The notes under the pieces were generated by a model. The model was not told the DNA's origin, searched no databases, and worked only from the letters and a program-made list of their open reading frames with translations. From a virus, in IMG/VR virus record IMGVR_UViG_3300032770_001053, positions 1 to 40,224 of that record: a stretch of DNA of 40,224 bases, one strand, 5' to 3'. Within the stretch, counting starts at the first letter, position 1; each line of letters starts with the position of its first letter. Position numbers and translations under genes: made by a program. Shown piece by piece: positions 1 to 7,864 of the stretch.

Positions 1-426
1 TCATCGGCGCCCCATCGTGCGCTTCATTACAGATGATTTTTCCGGCTGCTTCCGGAGACGCACGCGGTCGACAAATACAAGCAAATTAGACTGGACAGCC
101 TCAATAGCATCCCGCTGTCCGCTGTCCAGAACCTCATCAAGCATCTGGTGCCATTCGCTATTAGCGGCCCGCCGCGGCGCAGAAATGATCGTCTCACCCG
201 GCTGGAATACGCGCTGAACCTTCCATTCATCACTGGAAAGAGCGACAGCTATCTCTGGATGGCCAGCTTTCACAGCCAGAGTTTTTAGTGTTTCGATCAC
301 ATCCAGAGGCGGAGTTATGCCCTTCTCATAGTGCCGCAACATAGCCGTACTTCTCTTGATCGCACGCGCGAAGTCTTCCTGATTCATGCCTGAGAAGTCG
401 CGGATCTGGCGAACCAAATTTTCCAT
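1..426 (-). CDS. XRE-family phage repressor (c-like)
   Basis: A 141-residue leftward protein. Residues about 5-45 form a helix-turn-helix of the Cro/C1 type (MNQEDFARAIKRSTAMLRHYE region), followed by a charged helical C-terminal part. There is no visible S24 autoprotease domain, so LexA/RecA-style self-cleavage is unlikely. The ATG at 426 (minus strand) is chosen over a longer reading from 552 because the helix-turn-helix fold starts there, an AAGGG ribosome site sits about 10 bases upstream, and the longer form would overrun the divergent gene start at 480. Position and direction match the Mu c repressor, which shuts off the early operon. Codon use is less GC-biased than downstream genes, as is common for immunity genes. 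The repressor role is inferred from context. Confidence 0.85.
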   Translation of the reverse strand: MENLVRQIRDFSGMNQEDFARAIKRSTAMLRHYEKGITPPLDVIETLKTLAVKAGHPEIAVALSSDEWKVQRVFQPGETIISAPRRAANSEWHQMLDEVLDSGQRDAIEAVQSNLLVFVDRVRLRKQPEKSSVMKRTMGRR

Positions 427-440
427 AAAAATAACCCTTG

Positions 441-479
441 CCAAACCGCTAGCGTTCATGGTACCGTTCACGGTAGCGG
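441..479. promoter_or_regulatory. Divergent control region between repressor and Ner-like gene: putative operators
   Basis: Only 53 bases separate the divergent starts at 426 and 480. They contain a perfect 6-2-6 palindrome TACCGT-TC-ACGGTA at 462-475, a direct repeat CGTTCATGGTA (453-463) and CGTTCACGGTA (465-475) with 10 of 11 matches and a 12-base period, and a wider inverted pair CCGCTA (446-451) and TAGCGG (474-479). This is where Mu-type repressors and Ner bind. No -10/-35 pair stands out, so I cannot place the promoters. The palindrome ends only four bases before the 480 start codon, so the rightward message may have a very short leader. Confidence 0.65.
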
Positions 480-746
480 ATGTACGAAAACAACCTAACA
501 AACGAGCATACCATCCTGGCTGACCACTACAAGCGCTTGTGGTTGGAGGCAAATCGCGGGTCTTGCGTGCAGGTTGCTAAGAAACTTTGCGTGTCTCCTC
601 AGTTCGTGCGCATGGTCTACCACGGTAAGCGGCGGTCGCGGCGCGTCGAGAACGCACTGCGGCGGCTGCATGCTCCGGGGTTCGAAAGTAAGTCGTCGTC
701 ACCTAGAAAGAGTATCCGACGTAAGGCGAGATCCAGCAATGTCTGA
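480..746 (+). CDS. Small HTH protein, Ner/Cro-like
   Basis: An 88-residue basic protein. Residues about 28-65 look like a helix-turn-helix (QVAKKLCVSPQFVRMVYHGK) followed by an arginine-rich helix, and the C-terminus is Ser/Lys/Arg-rich. As the first rightward gene after the c-like repressor it sits where Mu Ner does, and Ner-type proteins repress both early and repressor promoters. The ATG at 480 directly abuts the operator-like palindrome and no good Shine-Dalgarno sequence precedes it. The stop overlaps the next start by 8 bases. DNA-binding is inferred from the motif; the Ner role comes from position only. Confidence 0.65.
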   Translation: MYENNLTNEHTILADHYKRLWLEANRGSCVQVAKKLCVSPQFVRMVYHGKRRSRRVENALRRLHAPGFESKSSSPRKSIRRKARSSNV

Positions 747-1185
747 AGATTATTCAATTTCGGACACGGCCGCAGTGAAACGTTCCTCCGGCTCGGATCA
801 CTATTGGGCCTGCATGGCGGAGCGCTTGGGCTTCGATATCGCCGTCAAGCGCGCGATGGCCAAGGACTTAGAGTGCTTCCAGTATAAGCGCGAGTACCTC
901 TGTCAGATGCTCTCTCACGAGCTGGGGCGCCCGATCTCCGTGCCGCAGATGGATGCGTTTCTCGCTGAGAGTAAATCGCATCGCCTGCCTGCCGCCATGA
1001 TTCCTGCCTGGGTGAAGGTTACTAAGTCGCGCCGCCTGCTCGAAATCCTATGTCAAGCCTGTGGTGTTGGTGTGGCGGATGAGACCGAGCGGCAGTTTGC
1101 GGAGCTAGGGAGAGCGGAAATCCGGCGAAGAAAAGCGGAGTCTGAGGTTTCCGAATTGAGGTCCGAGCTATGGGACAAAGCCTGA
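739..1185 (+). CDS. Putative phage regulatory protein, unknown
   Basis: A 148-residue protein starting at ATG 739, preceded by a weak AAGGCGAG ribosome site and overlapping the previous gene. The middle (about residues 38-100: Lys/Glu-rich helix, REYLCQMLSHELGRPISVPQ, then an AMIPAWVKVTKSRRLLEIL stretch) resembles small phage regulators that pair a helix-turn-helix with a helix checking colony-type or stage control, as in YmfL/CII-like proteins, but the match is weak. The C-terminus (about 115-148) is a charged coiled coil. It overlaps the transposase start by 16 bases, implying translational coupling. A role in early regulation is inferred from position. Confidence 0.55.
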   Translation: MSEDYSISDTAAVKRSSGSDHYWACMAERLGFDIAVKRAMAKDLECFQYKREYLCQMLSHELGRPISVPQMDAFLAESKSHRLPAAMIPAWVKVTKSRRLLEILCQACGVGVADETERQFAELGRAEIRRRKAESEVSELRSELWDKA

Positions 1186-3281
1186 CAAAACAGGAAGTTG
1201 CGGAAGCTACAGGCTATACCCCTCGATGGGTGGAGAAACACGCCGAAGAATTGCGCGGCGAGGACGGCCGATTCGACCTGGCGAAGCTGCCGCCGGAAGC
1301 ACAGGCGCGCTGGGCCGCGCAATCGAAAGTCGTCGAGATGGTGCCTTCCGGCCAGCTCGCGCTGTCGCTCACTGTGCCGTCCGCTCCGAACCTGAGCGAT
1401 GAGGATCGCGCGGAAGCCGAGAAGCGCTTCGCGGTGATCGAGCCGCTAGTGAAGCCCGACAAGTACGCGATGCTCTGGGTGCAACACCGGCAGAGTAAGG
1501 TGGCGATGGTTGAGTACCTGATGCAAGCGCACCAGGTGAAGCGGCGGACAATCTACCACTGGCTGAAGAAATTCAAGACGGGCGGTCTGCCGGCGCTCGT
1601 CACCAAGGACCGCGCAGATAAGGGCAGGCCGCGGGTGATGAATCGTGCGGCGCTGGAATTTCTGCTCGCGGCTGCGCTGCCACGCAAGGGCAGCTATGGC
1701 ACGCTGAGTGTGGCGGAGATCCATCGCGCCTATCAAGAGGAGCGCGCCTGGCGCGCGGCGCACGCATCGCGCCCGCTGGGTGAATTCGAAGTAAAGAAGT
1801 ATTCGCGGTATATAGACGGATCTGGCCGGCTGTCGTCCCAAGCCCAGTTGCCGGAGGCGTCACCTGAAACCTTCCGCGTCTGGTTCCACCGAATTCCTGA
1901 AATCGCGCGAGTGATGGCGCGCGATGGCGAGGAATGCTTCCATAACACCCAAGAAATCCTCTCTTTTCGCTCCCTCCAGGACATCCGGCCTCTGGACTAC
2001 GTGGTGATGGATCACCGGCGCCTCGACTTCTTTTGCCTGCTGCACGATAAGCAGGGCTGGAAGTTGGGGCGCCCGTGGCTCACCGCGGCGATCGATATGC
2101 GCACGCGCAAGTGGCTGGGCTGGGTGATCGTCGAGAACCCCAGCTCGGACTCGATCGCGGCCGTGCTCAAGAAGGTGTTTCTAGCCTACGGGCTGCCGGT
2201 GAGCCTGTACTGGGATAACGGCAAAGACTTCACCTGCGAATGGCTGGAAGGCAAGACGTCGCGCAGCCGCAAGTCCGAAAAAGTAGGCGAGATGACGACG
2301 GCCTGGCGCGGCGTGCTGGAGTCGCTGGGCGTGCGGGTGCATCACGCGATCGTGAAGCGCGCGCGCAGCAAGATCATCGAGCCAAACTTCGGCAACACTG
2401 CGAACTTCGACCGGACGCTGCCGTGGTGGTGTGGGCATAAACCTACGGCGCGGCCGGAACGCTTTGCGGCGCTGCTCGACCAGCATGAGAGCTGGCTGCG
2501 CGGTACCGCGGCTGCGCCGGCGTTTCCGACTATCGAGCAGGTGGCGGATCTCTACGATGAGTTCCTCGGGACGCTTAATGAGCGCGAGCACTCCGGCGAA
2601 GGGATGCGCAAGATCACGGCCACGGGCCAGGGTTGGATGTGTCCGAACGAAGCCTGGGAGCTGCTGATCGGCAAGGTCGAGCGGCGCGCCGTACCGCCCG
2701 AGGTGCTCCAGTTTTGCTTTGCGAAGCGGCGCGACTTACTGGTGCGCAACGGCGAACTGCGGGCGACGTTCGGCGGCCGGCTGTTTCATTACCGGATGGC
2801 CGACTCGGGCGTGGCTCTGATGGCCTATAACGGCCGCGAAGCGCAACTCGCCTACGATCCGCTCGACCTGGGCACGGCCGCGGTGTATATCGAGAACCGT
2901 TTCCTGGGCCTGGCTAACTGCGTAGAGTTGCGGCGCATGGGCGAGGACGCCTTCGTACAAGATGAGCGCGATCGCCGGGCAGCTCGTCGCGAAGTCAAGA
3001 AGTATATCGAAGCGGTTCATCATCAGATTCCAGTGCCGGATTACCGGGAGCGGGCCGATAGGCGCCGCGCGGTCCTGCCGGCACGGATTGAGCCGGAACG
3101 GGTATCTGGGGAGGTATCCGTTCCGGCTCAGATCGTCGAAGCGGCCGCGGCCGATGCCGCGGACAAACAGTTCTCTTTCGCGGCCGCGCCTACGGGCGCG
3201 GAGCTGATCCGCAAGGCGGATGAATCGGCTTACCGCGATGACGACAGTGAATTCCGGTTCTTCAAAACCGAGGGGGACTAA
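1170..3281 (+). CDS. A: Mu A-type DDE transposase
   Basis: A 703-residue protein, close to Mu A (663). It cuts the phage ends and joins them to target DNA during integration and replicative transposition. Residues 1-45 look like the small enhancer-binding helix-turn-helix (TKQEVAEATGYTPRWVEKH). Residues about 95-170 form the end-binding helices (VKRRTIYHWLKKFKTGG). The RNase H-like core holds the acidic triad: D281 (YVVMD), D349 (LYWDNGKDF) and E404 (KIIEPNFG). A beta-barrel region follows (about 500-600), then a charged C-terminal tail of the kind that contacts B. It is immediately followed by B (TAA then ATG). All three catalytic residues are present, so it is probably active. Confidence 0.96.
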   Translation: MGQSLTKQEVAEATGYTPRWVEKHAEELRGEDGRFDLAKLPPEAQARWAAQSKVVEMVPSGQLALSLTVPSAPNLSDEDRAEAEKRFAVIEPLVKPDKYAMLWVQHRQSKVAMVEYLMQAHQVKRRTIYHWLKKFKTGGLPALVTKDRADKGRPRVMNRAALEFLLAAALPRKGSYGTLSVAEIHRAYQEERAWRAAHASRPLGEFEVKKYSRYIDGSGRLSSQAQLPEASPETFRVWFHRIPEIARVMARDGEECFHNTQEILSFRSLQDIRPLDYVVMDHRRLDFFCLLHDKQGWKLGRPWLTAAIDMRTRKWLGWVIVENPSSDSIAAVLKKVFLAYGLPVSLYWDNGKDFTCEWLEGKTSRSRKSEKVGEMTTAWRGVLESLGVRVHHAIVKRARSKIIEPNFGNTANFDRTLPWWCGHKPTARPERFAALLDQHESWLRGTAAAPAFPTIEQVADLYDEFLGTLNEREHSGEGMRKITATGQGWMCPNEAWELLIGKVERRAVPPEVLQFCFAKRRDLLVRNGELRATFGGRLFHYRMADSGVALMAYNGREAQLAYDPLDLGTAAVYIENRFLGLANCVELRRMGEDAFVQDERDRRAARREVKKYIEAVHHQIPVPDYRERADRRRAVLPARIEPERVSGEVSVPAQIVEAAAADAADKQFSFAAAPTGAELIRKADESAYRDDDSEFRFFKTEGD

Positions 3282-4313
3282 ATGGTGTGCCAACTACCGC
3301 AAGCGGTCACAGACCAATTGCGGGACGAAGTGAACGAGTTTCTGAAGACGCGGCCGGACCTGGGGCCGGCGGACCTGGCGCAGTACACGACGATTGCGGA
3401 ATCGACGGTGCGGACGTGGCTGCGCGGCGGCATTCCGGGCGGCCTGGAAGTGATCGCCGAGATGCGCCGGGTACTCGACCAGGCGCGCGCGGGTGACATC
3501 CTGCGGCCGGGCGGCACCGAGGCCCGAGTGCTGAGCGAGCAGCCGGGGAAGCGCGTACGGAAAGTGGCGCGCGCCGGCGCGTTCTACGCGACGCAAACCG
3601 TGAAGCGGGTCTCCGAGGTGCTGGACTATTGCGCGGAGAATTGCGCGATCGGCGTGGTCACCGCGGATTTCGGCGTCGGCAAGACGGAAGCCATTAAGGC
3701 ATGGCGCCGCGAGACGGCCGGCAAGGTCGAGAGTGTGGTGTTCGAGTTCGACGAGTTCAGCTCGACGAACAAGGTGGATTTCGTGCGCGTGCTGGCGCGG
3801 CATTTCGGGCTACGCAGCGACGTGGGATCGCAGAACGGCGGCCTGGTGTTTCGCGAAGTGTGCGAATACTTGCGGCGCAACCCGTGCCTGCTGATCTTCG
3901 ACCAGTGCGAGACGGTGCGGCCGCGCGTGTGCCAGGTGATCCGGCAGATCCACGACCGCACGGCGGACGCCGGCGTGGGCGTGGTGATGCTGGCGGCGCC
4001 GATCCTGCTGGCGCGGCTGATGGCCGGCAAGATGGTCGACCTGGGCGCGCTGACGTCGCGCGTGGGAATCTGGGCGCCGCTGAGCGGCCTGACCCGGCCG
4101 GAGATGGCCGCGATCGTGAAGCAGGAAGGCTTCGCGGAGGTGGACGAGGCGGCCTTCGATCTGTGGGTGAAGGCTACGGCCGGGTCTATGCGGCGGCTGA
4201 TGCGCGCGATCGACCTGTTGAAGGCGCGGCACGCGGGCAAGCGGGTCACCGAGAAAACTATCGCCGGCGTGGCGGGTCATTTGTGGGGTCTGAATTTGGA
4301 AGCGGCGAGTTAG
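3282..4313 (+). CDS. B: Mu B-type AAA+ ATPase, target selection and immunity
   Basis: A 343-residue protein (Mu B is 312). The N-terminal helix-turn-helix (about residues 28-50, DLAQYTTIAESTVRTWLRGG) is typical of B. The Walker A motif is at about 127-136 (TADFGVGKTE; K134, T135) and the Walker B at 202-208 (CLLIFDQ; D207). B proteins form ATP-dependent filaments on target DNA, deliver it to A and stimulate strand transfer. The start directly follows the stop of A with an AGGGGGA ribosome site inside the end of A. Family assignment is firm; function follows from the family. Confidence 0.94.
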   Translation: MVCQLPQAVTDQLRDEVNEFLKTRPDLGPADLAQYTTIAESTVRTWLRGGIPGGLEVIAEMRRVLDQARAGDILRPGGTEARVLSEQPGKRVRKVARAGAFYATQTVKRVSEVLDYCAENCAIGVVTADFGVGKTEAIKAWRRETAGKVESVVFEFDEFSSTNKVDFVRVLARHFGLRSDVGSQNGGLVFREVCEYLRRNPCLLIFDQCETVRPRVCQVIRQIHDRTADAGVGVVMLAAPILLARLMAGKMVDLGALTSRVGIWAPLSGLTRPEMAAIVKQEGFAEVDEAAFDLWVKATAGSMRRLMRAIDLLKARHAGKRVTEKTIAGVAGHLWGLNLEAAS

Positions 4314-4322
4314 GGGAGTGCG

Positions 4323-4847
4323 ATGGGGAGACCGAAGAAAGCGACGAAGACGCTGGGATCGATCAACGAATGCGACGCGGCTATGTACCGGCTGCTGATG
4401 GCCACGATCGAGCGCAAGAAGCTGGAGTCGATGCGCGACCTGCAGGTGGCCGCGGCGCAGCGATTGTACGAGGCGGACATCAACGCGGCGGTGCGGGACG
4501 CGGCTGATCTGGAAGCGCAGCTCCAGCAGTATTACCTGACGCACTTGGCGGAAGTCGAGCGGGATGGCAAGAAGAGCCTGCAACTGACGTACGGCGTGAT
4601 GGGGCGGAGGCTGAGCCCGCCGGCGGTGCACCTGGCGAGCAAGTCCTGGACGTGGGCGGCGGTGCTGGCCAAGCTGCGGGAGGCGTTCGGCGATCGCTTC
4701 ATCCGGATGCGCGATCCGGAAGTGGACAAAGAGAAGGTGAAGGAGATTCTGCCGGCGGACCAGATGGCGGCGTACGGCATGAAGCTCCACCAGGACGAAA
4801 ACTTCTATGCCGAGCCTTCCATGCCGGCGACGCGGGAGGCGGTGTGA
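4323..4847 (+). CDS. gam: Gam-like host-nuclease inhibitor
   Basis: A 174-residue protein, the same length as Mu Gam. Residues about 10-75 form a long charged coiled coil, followed by a compact domain with the Gam pattern (RLSPPAVHLASKSWTWAAVL, then FGDRFIRMRDPEVDKEKVKE). Mu Gam is a Ku-like dimer that binds DNA ends and shields them from RecBCD and other exonucleases. A GGGGAG ribosome site lies just upstream of ATG 4323. Its place after B is as in Mu. The last codons overlap the GTG start of the next gene. Confidence 0.9.
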   Translation: MGRPKKATKTLGSINECDAAMYRLLMATIERKKLESMRDLQVAAAQRLYEADINAAVRDAADLEAQLQQYYLTHLAEVERDGKKSLQLTYGVMGRRLSPPAVHLASKSWTWAAVLAKLREAFGDRFIRMRDPEVDKEKVKEILPADQMAAYGMKLHQDENFYAEPSMPATREAV

Positions 4848-5278
4848 AGCAAGACGTCGATGACGTGTATGGACGCGCCGCCGAGGGCGCGCTGCCGCTG
4901 TTCGATGAGGGGCCGTTCAGCCACTCGCCGATAGATCCGGAGCCGGTAGAGAAGGTAGTCGCGGGGCTGATCTGGCAGCGGGATCGCGTGCGGCCGATCG
5001 CGATCCGTGAGATCACGGCGGCGACGGGGATGAGCGAGCGCGCGGTGAAGGAGACGGTCGAGCAATTGCGCACGGCGCATCGCTGCGCGATCGGGGCGGC
5101 GCGCCAGGAGCCGTTCGGGTACTTCTGGATCCGTTCGGCCGAGGACCGGGAGATCGCGGTACGGCCGTATCGCGAGCAGATTTTCACGATGTTGCGGACG
5201 CTGCGGGTGTTGGATTCACCGGCCGCGTTGCGCGAGTTTTTGGGGCAGTTGCGATTGGAAGTAGAAAGGGAGGTCTGA
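4844..5278 (+). CDS. Winged-helix-like phage protein
   Basis: A 144-residue protein starting at GTG 4844 (GTGA overlap with gam; GGAGG at 4835-4839). Residues about 35-85 read as a helix-turn-helix (IREITAATGMSERAVKETVEQLR) with a following beta-wing (QEPFGYFWI). The C-terminal helices (about 95-144) could mediate dimerisation. The fold suggests DNA-binding in the early/middle operon, perhaps a regulator or replication-accessory protein. I do not recognise a named family. Confidence 0.75.
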   Translation: MKQDVDDVYGRAAEGALPLFDEGPFSHSPIDPEPVEKVVAGLIWQRDRVRPIAIREITAATGMSERAVKETVEQLRTAHRCAIGAARQEPFGYFWIRSAEDREIAVRPYREQIFTMLRTLRVLDSPAALREFLGQLRLEVEREV

Positions 5279-5279
5279 A

Positions 5280-5690
5280 ATGAGTTGTGTACGGATCGTT
5301 GTAGTAGACGCGGAAGGTGACGCGCAAGCGCTGGCGGCCGCGATGGAGATGTTCGCGGCGCGGCTGGCTGGGACGAGAAAGGACGCGGCGGCGCCCGCTG
5401 ACGTGGCAGTGGCGCCGCGGGCGATCGTGGCGCCGGCAAATAAGAGGATGAAGCGGCGCGCGCTGGCTGCGCCGGTCCCCGCGGCGGCAGAGGAAGAGCC
5501 GGTAACGCTGGTCGATATGGTGCGCGCGGCGGTGCGCGAAAGCCCGCGGACGAACGCCGAAGTGCGCGATGCGGTTGGGCGCGCCGGCGGGAAGCGCGAC
5601 CAGGTGGACGGCGCGCTGTGGGCACTGCGCAAACGAAACGAGATCTACAAGGGCGAGGACCTGAAATGGCGGTTCGCTGCAGGCAAGTAG
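5280..5690 (+). CDS. Hypothetical protein with C-terminal winged-helix domain
   Basis: A 136-residue protein. A short beta/alpha N-terminus (about 1-35) is followed by an Ala/Pro/Lys linker (about 36-75) and a compact C-terminal domain (about 76-136: EPVTLVDMVRAAV, RTNAEVRDAVGRAG, VDGALWALRKRNEIY) that looks like a winged helix as used in anti-restriction or regulatory proteins. An AGGGAGG ribosome site precedes ATG 5280 within the end of the previous gene. Its 3' end overlaps the HNH gene by 25 bases. Function unknown. Confidence 0.75.
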   Translation: MSCVRIVVVDAEGDAQALAAAMEMFAARLAGTRKDAAAPADVAVAPRAIVAPANKRMKRRALAAPVPAAAEEEPVTLVDMVRAAVRESPRTNAEVRDAVGRAGGKRDQVDGALWALRKRNEIYKGEDLKWRFAAGK

Positions 5691-5986
5691 GATCGGCGCA
5701 CCCGCGGTTCATCCGCGGCACCTATCTGACCGAGAAGGGGTACGTGCGCATCTCGTCGGGAGCGGACCGCGGCAAGTATGAGCACCGCGCGGTGATGGAG
5801 CGGCTCATCGGCGGTCCGATTCCGGCGGGGATGACGGTCGAGCACATCGACCATCGGCGCGCGCACAACTGCTGGCAAAACCTGATGCTGCTGGATAAGC
5901 GGATCCACGATTTCATCTCGTGGGAAAACATCCGGCGGTTTCAGGAGCTGCAGGCCGCGCCTCCGGACTGGGTGGAGGCGGCGTGA
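5666..5986 (+). CDS. HNH endonuclease
   Basis: A 106-residue protein with an HNH/AP2-type nuclease fold: EHRAVMERLIGG (about 32-45), VEHIDHRRAHNCWQNLMLL (about 53-72) with the His-Asp-His...Asn-His-x(2)-NL pattern that binds the metal and activates water. Start ATG 5666 is chosen because a GAGG site lies 8 bases upstream; the gene overlaps the preceding one by 25 bases. Such nucleases in phages act as homing enzymes, packaging accessories or DNA-repair factors. Here it lies in the early region, far from the terminase, so a homing or mobile origin is possible. Confidence 0.83.
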   Translation: MAVRCRQVGSAHPRFIRGTYLTEKGYVRISSGADRGKYEHRAVMERLIGGPIPAGMTVEHIDHRRAHNCWQNLMLLDKRIHDFISWENIRRFQELQAAPPDWVEAA

Positions 5987-6468
5987 CGATTACGGCGGAA
6001 GAGATGGCGATCGCGCGCACGGCGGTGATGAAACTGCGCCGCGCACTGCCCATGCATCACGAGTTCGATGACCTGGTGAGCGCGGCGTACCTGGCGCTGG
6101 CGAAGGCGAAGGCGCGGGGCGTGCCGGAGCGATCGCTAGGCCGGGCCGTGCGGTTCGGGGTGATCGACCAGGTGCGCGCGCTGGATGGGTTCTGGCGGGC
6201 GCGCGAGCATAACTTCATCACGTTCTGCGAGTACAGGCCAGGCGATTCGCGGCAGATGGATGCAGGGCAAGAGCGCGCGGTGCTCTATCGGGAGCTGCGC
6301 GAGGCCGTTGGACGCCTGCCGCACCGGCAAGCGGAAGTGATCCAGCTACTGCTTGGCGGGATGAATACGGCGAGTATTGCGCGGGCGCGGGGCGTGACAC
6401 GCGGCGCGATCTTCCAGACGCGCGAGGCGGCGATCCGCAAGCTGCGGGTAGCGATGGGGGTGGCGTGA
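5983..6468 (+). CDS. Sigma-70-like RNA polymerase sigma factor
   Basis: A 161-residue protein from GTG 5983 (GTGA overlap, GGAGG at 5974-5978). Residues about 27-72 match sigma region 2 (EFDDLVSAAYLALAKAK and VRFGVIDQVRAL). Residues about 105-156 match region 4 (GRLPHRQAEVIQLLLGGMNT then the helix-turn-helix IARARGVTRGAIFQTREAAI). Regions 1 and 3 are absent, as in ECF-type factors. It sits between early and late genes, where Mu encodes the activator Mor. I infer that it directs host polymerase to middle or late phage promoters. No cognate promoter could be seen. Confidence 0.82.
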   Translation: MTITAEEMAIARTAVMKLRRALPMHHEFDDLVSAAYLALAKAKARGVPERSLGRAVRFGVIDQVRALDGFWRAREHNFITFCEYRPGDSRQMDAGQERAVLYRELREAVGRLPHRQAEVIQLLLGGMNTASIARARGVTRGAIFQTREAAIRKLRVAMGVA

Positions 6469-7091
6469 ACTGCGCGTGCGGATCGGCGGCGGCGGTGCGG
6501 GCAGGATACTGCCGGGCATGTTGGGCGCGGCAGATCGGGTACGCGCACCGCAAGTACAACTGGACGCCGGAACTGCGCGCGGAGCTGCAGGCTGCCTATC
6601 GCGGACTGCGGAAGCGCGAGCTGAGCGCGGCGCTCTCGAAACTGGAGCGCAAGACGGGCTGGCCGCGGCACGCCATGAAGAGTGAGGCGATCCGGATGGG
6701 GATCATCACGGGCGATCACCGTCGCGCGTGGACGGCCGAGGAAACCGAGTACCTGGCGGAGCGGCTGGGCGTGGTGAGTCTCAAACAGATTGCGCGGCGG
6801 CTGGGGCGATCGCACGGATCCGTGGAGTCGCGCGCGGAGAAGATGGGGCTGTCGCGGCGCGTGAAGGAAGGGTATTGCCTGGCGGACCTGTGCGCGCTGT
6901 TCGGGGAATCGTACAGCAAGGTGAAGCGCTGGCAGGAGCGCGGGCTGTTGGGGCGGGTGCATGCGGTGAGCGGTCTGCGGGTGGCTGAGGAGAACGTGCT
7001 GCAGTTCATCCGGGAGCATCACTGCGAATACGACTTGCGGCGGGTGGATCAGACCTTATTCAAGGCGATGGTTTTTGAGGAGGCGCGATGA
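6465..7091 (+). CDS. Zinc-finger/SANT-like DNA-binding protein
   Basis: A 208-residue protein from GTG 6465 (GTGA overlap with the sigma gene). The N-terminus has a Cys4 cluster (CACG... CRAC, residues about 3-19). Two Trp-rich SANT/Myb-like repeats follow (about 33-80, WTPELRAELQAAYRG; about 88-125, WTAEETEYLAERLG with the helix KQIARRLGRSHGSVESR). The C-terminal part (about 130-195, CLADLCALFGESYSKVKRWQ) resembles an excisionase or MerR-type winged helix. Three DNA-binding units in one protein suggest a transcription regulator that may work with the sigma factor. Partner and target are unknown. Confidence 0.78.
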   Translation: MNCACGSAAAVRAGYCRACWARQIGYAHRKYNWTPELRAELQAAYRGLRKRELSAALSKLERKTGWPRHAMKSEAIRMGIITGDHRRAWTAEETEYLAERLGVVSLKQIARRLGRSHGSVESRAEKMGLSRRVKEGYCLADLCALFGESYSKVKRWQERGLLGRVHAVSGLRVAEENVLQFIREHHCEYDLRRVDQTLFKAMVFEEAR

Positions 7092-7252
7092 AGGTTGAGC
7101 TGGTGAGTGGCGAGCGGGTCAGCATTGAGCTGACGGCGGAAACAGCGATTGAGCGCGCGTTTATCGAGGCGCTTGCCAAGCGCGCGGAGAAAGGGCAGAA
7201 CGTGCTTGTGGCGGGCGGCGAGCGCACGCTGCGCATCTCGGCGGACCGATGA
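7088..7252 (+). CDS. Small hypothetical protein
   Basis: A 54-residue protein (ATGA overlap with the previous stop). The sequence alternates beta strands (MKVELVSGERVSIELT) with a charged helix (IERAFIEALAKRAEKG) and a final strand (RTLRIS). A GAGGCGCG stretch before ATG 7088 offers a ribosome site. Accepted as real because it fills the gap in the overlapping chain of genes and keeps the coupling pattern. Function unknown. Confidence 0.7.
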   Translation: MKVELVSGERVSIELTAETAIERAFIEALAKRAEKGQNVLVAGGERTLRISADR

Positions 7253-7253
7253 T

Positions 7254-7676
7254 ATGGGGCCAGAGGCTGGCTTTAAAAATAGGCTGATGCGGGCGATCCA
7301 CGCGGAGGGGACGAAGCGCGGCCTTGACCACGATGGGCTTCGCCAGATCGCGCGCGACAGCTACGGCGTGAAGTCGATGGCGGAGCTGACCGGCGAGCAG
7401 CTCTTCGGGTGGTATCACGGCTGGACCGGGAAGGCGCTGCGGAGCCGCACGAAGGTGCGGCCGTGGGGCGGCGGAGAGGGTCAGATGGTGGCGGCCGAGC
7501 AGCTCATCGAACTGGCGCAGGAATTTGCCAAGCGCGGCTGGGGACCGCAGACGCAAGAGAACTTCATCCGGCGGCAACTGAAGGGCCGGGATACCATCCA
7601 TACCGTGCATGACTGGCGGCGAGTACTCCGGGGAGTAAGAGCGATGAACCGGAGGGACGCGGAGAAACACCAATGA
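7254..7676 (+). CDS. gemA: GemA-like regulatory protein (Mu gp16 family)
   Basis: A 140-residue protein. The N-terminal half has the GemA/DUF1018 pattern: RLMRAIHAEGTKRGLD, IARDSYGVKSMAELTGEQLF, then a basic GKALRSRTKV stretch. The C-terminal half (about 85-125, LIELAQEFAKRGWGPQTQEN and RRQLKGRD) is typical of the second GemA helical domain. Mu GemA modulates host gene expression and DNA topology during early lytic growth. Start ATG 7254 lies one base after the previous stop without its own strong ribosome site, so it is probably coupled. Confidence 0.8.
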   Translation: MGPEAGFKNRLMRAIHAEGTKRGLDHDGLRQIARDSYGVKSMAELTGEQLFGWYHGWTGKALRSRTKVRPWGGGEGQMVAAEQLIELAQEFAKRGWGPQTQENFIRRQLKGRDTIHTVHDWRRVLRGVRAMNRRDAEKHQ

Positions 7677-7864
7677 ATTACAAAGCGCTTGAGCGTCACG
7701 CGATGCGGTGTAAGTTGGATCGTAACTGCCCGCTATGTTTCGACTATCTGCTGGCATTAGTCGATCAAGAGCGGAGTAAAAGGCGGCACCTGGTGATCTG
7801 TAATCTGACCTGCGGCATCGTGATCTTAGCGGCGCTCTCGATGGCCGACTTACTTCTGAGATGA
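7673..7864 (+). CDS. Small Cys-rich single-TM protein
   Basis: A 63-residue protein (ATGA overlap). The N-terminus has a His-x(3)-Cys-x(6)-Cys-x(2)-Cys cluster (HAMRCKLDRNCPLC, about 9-22) that could bind zinc. Residues about 39-62 form one transmembrane helix (LVICNLTCGIVILAALSM). The Lys/Arg stretch before the helix predicts a cytoplasmic N-terminus. Function unknown; holin or signalling roles are possible but unsupported. Confidence 0.7.
   Translation: MNYKALERHAMRCKLDRNCPLCFDYLLALVDQERSKRRHLVICNLTCGIVILAALSMADLLLR

Noticed and set aside
441-450. TTGCCA-like -35 box before the Ner-like gene
   Set aside because: No -10 box at proper spacing; the promoter cannot be placed from sequence alone.
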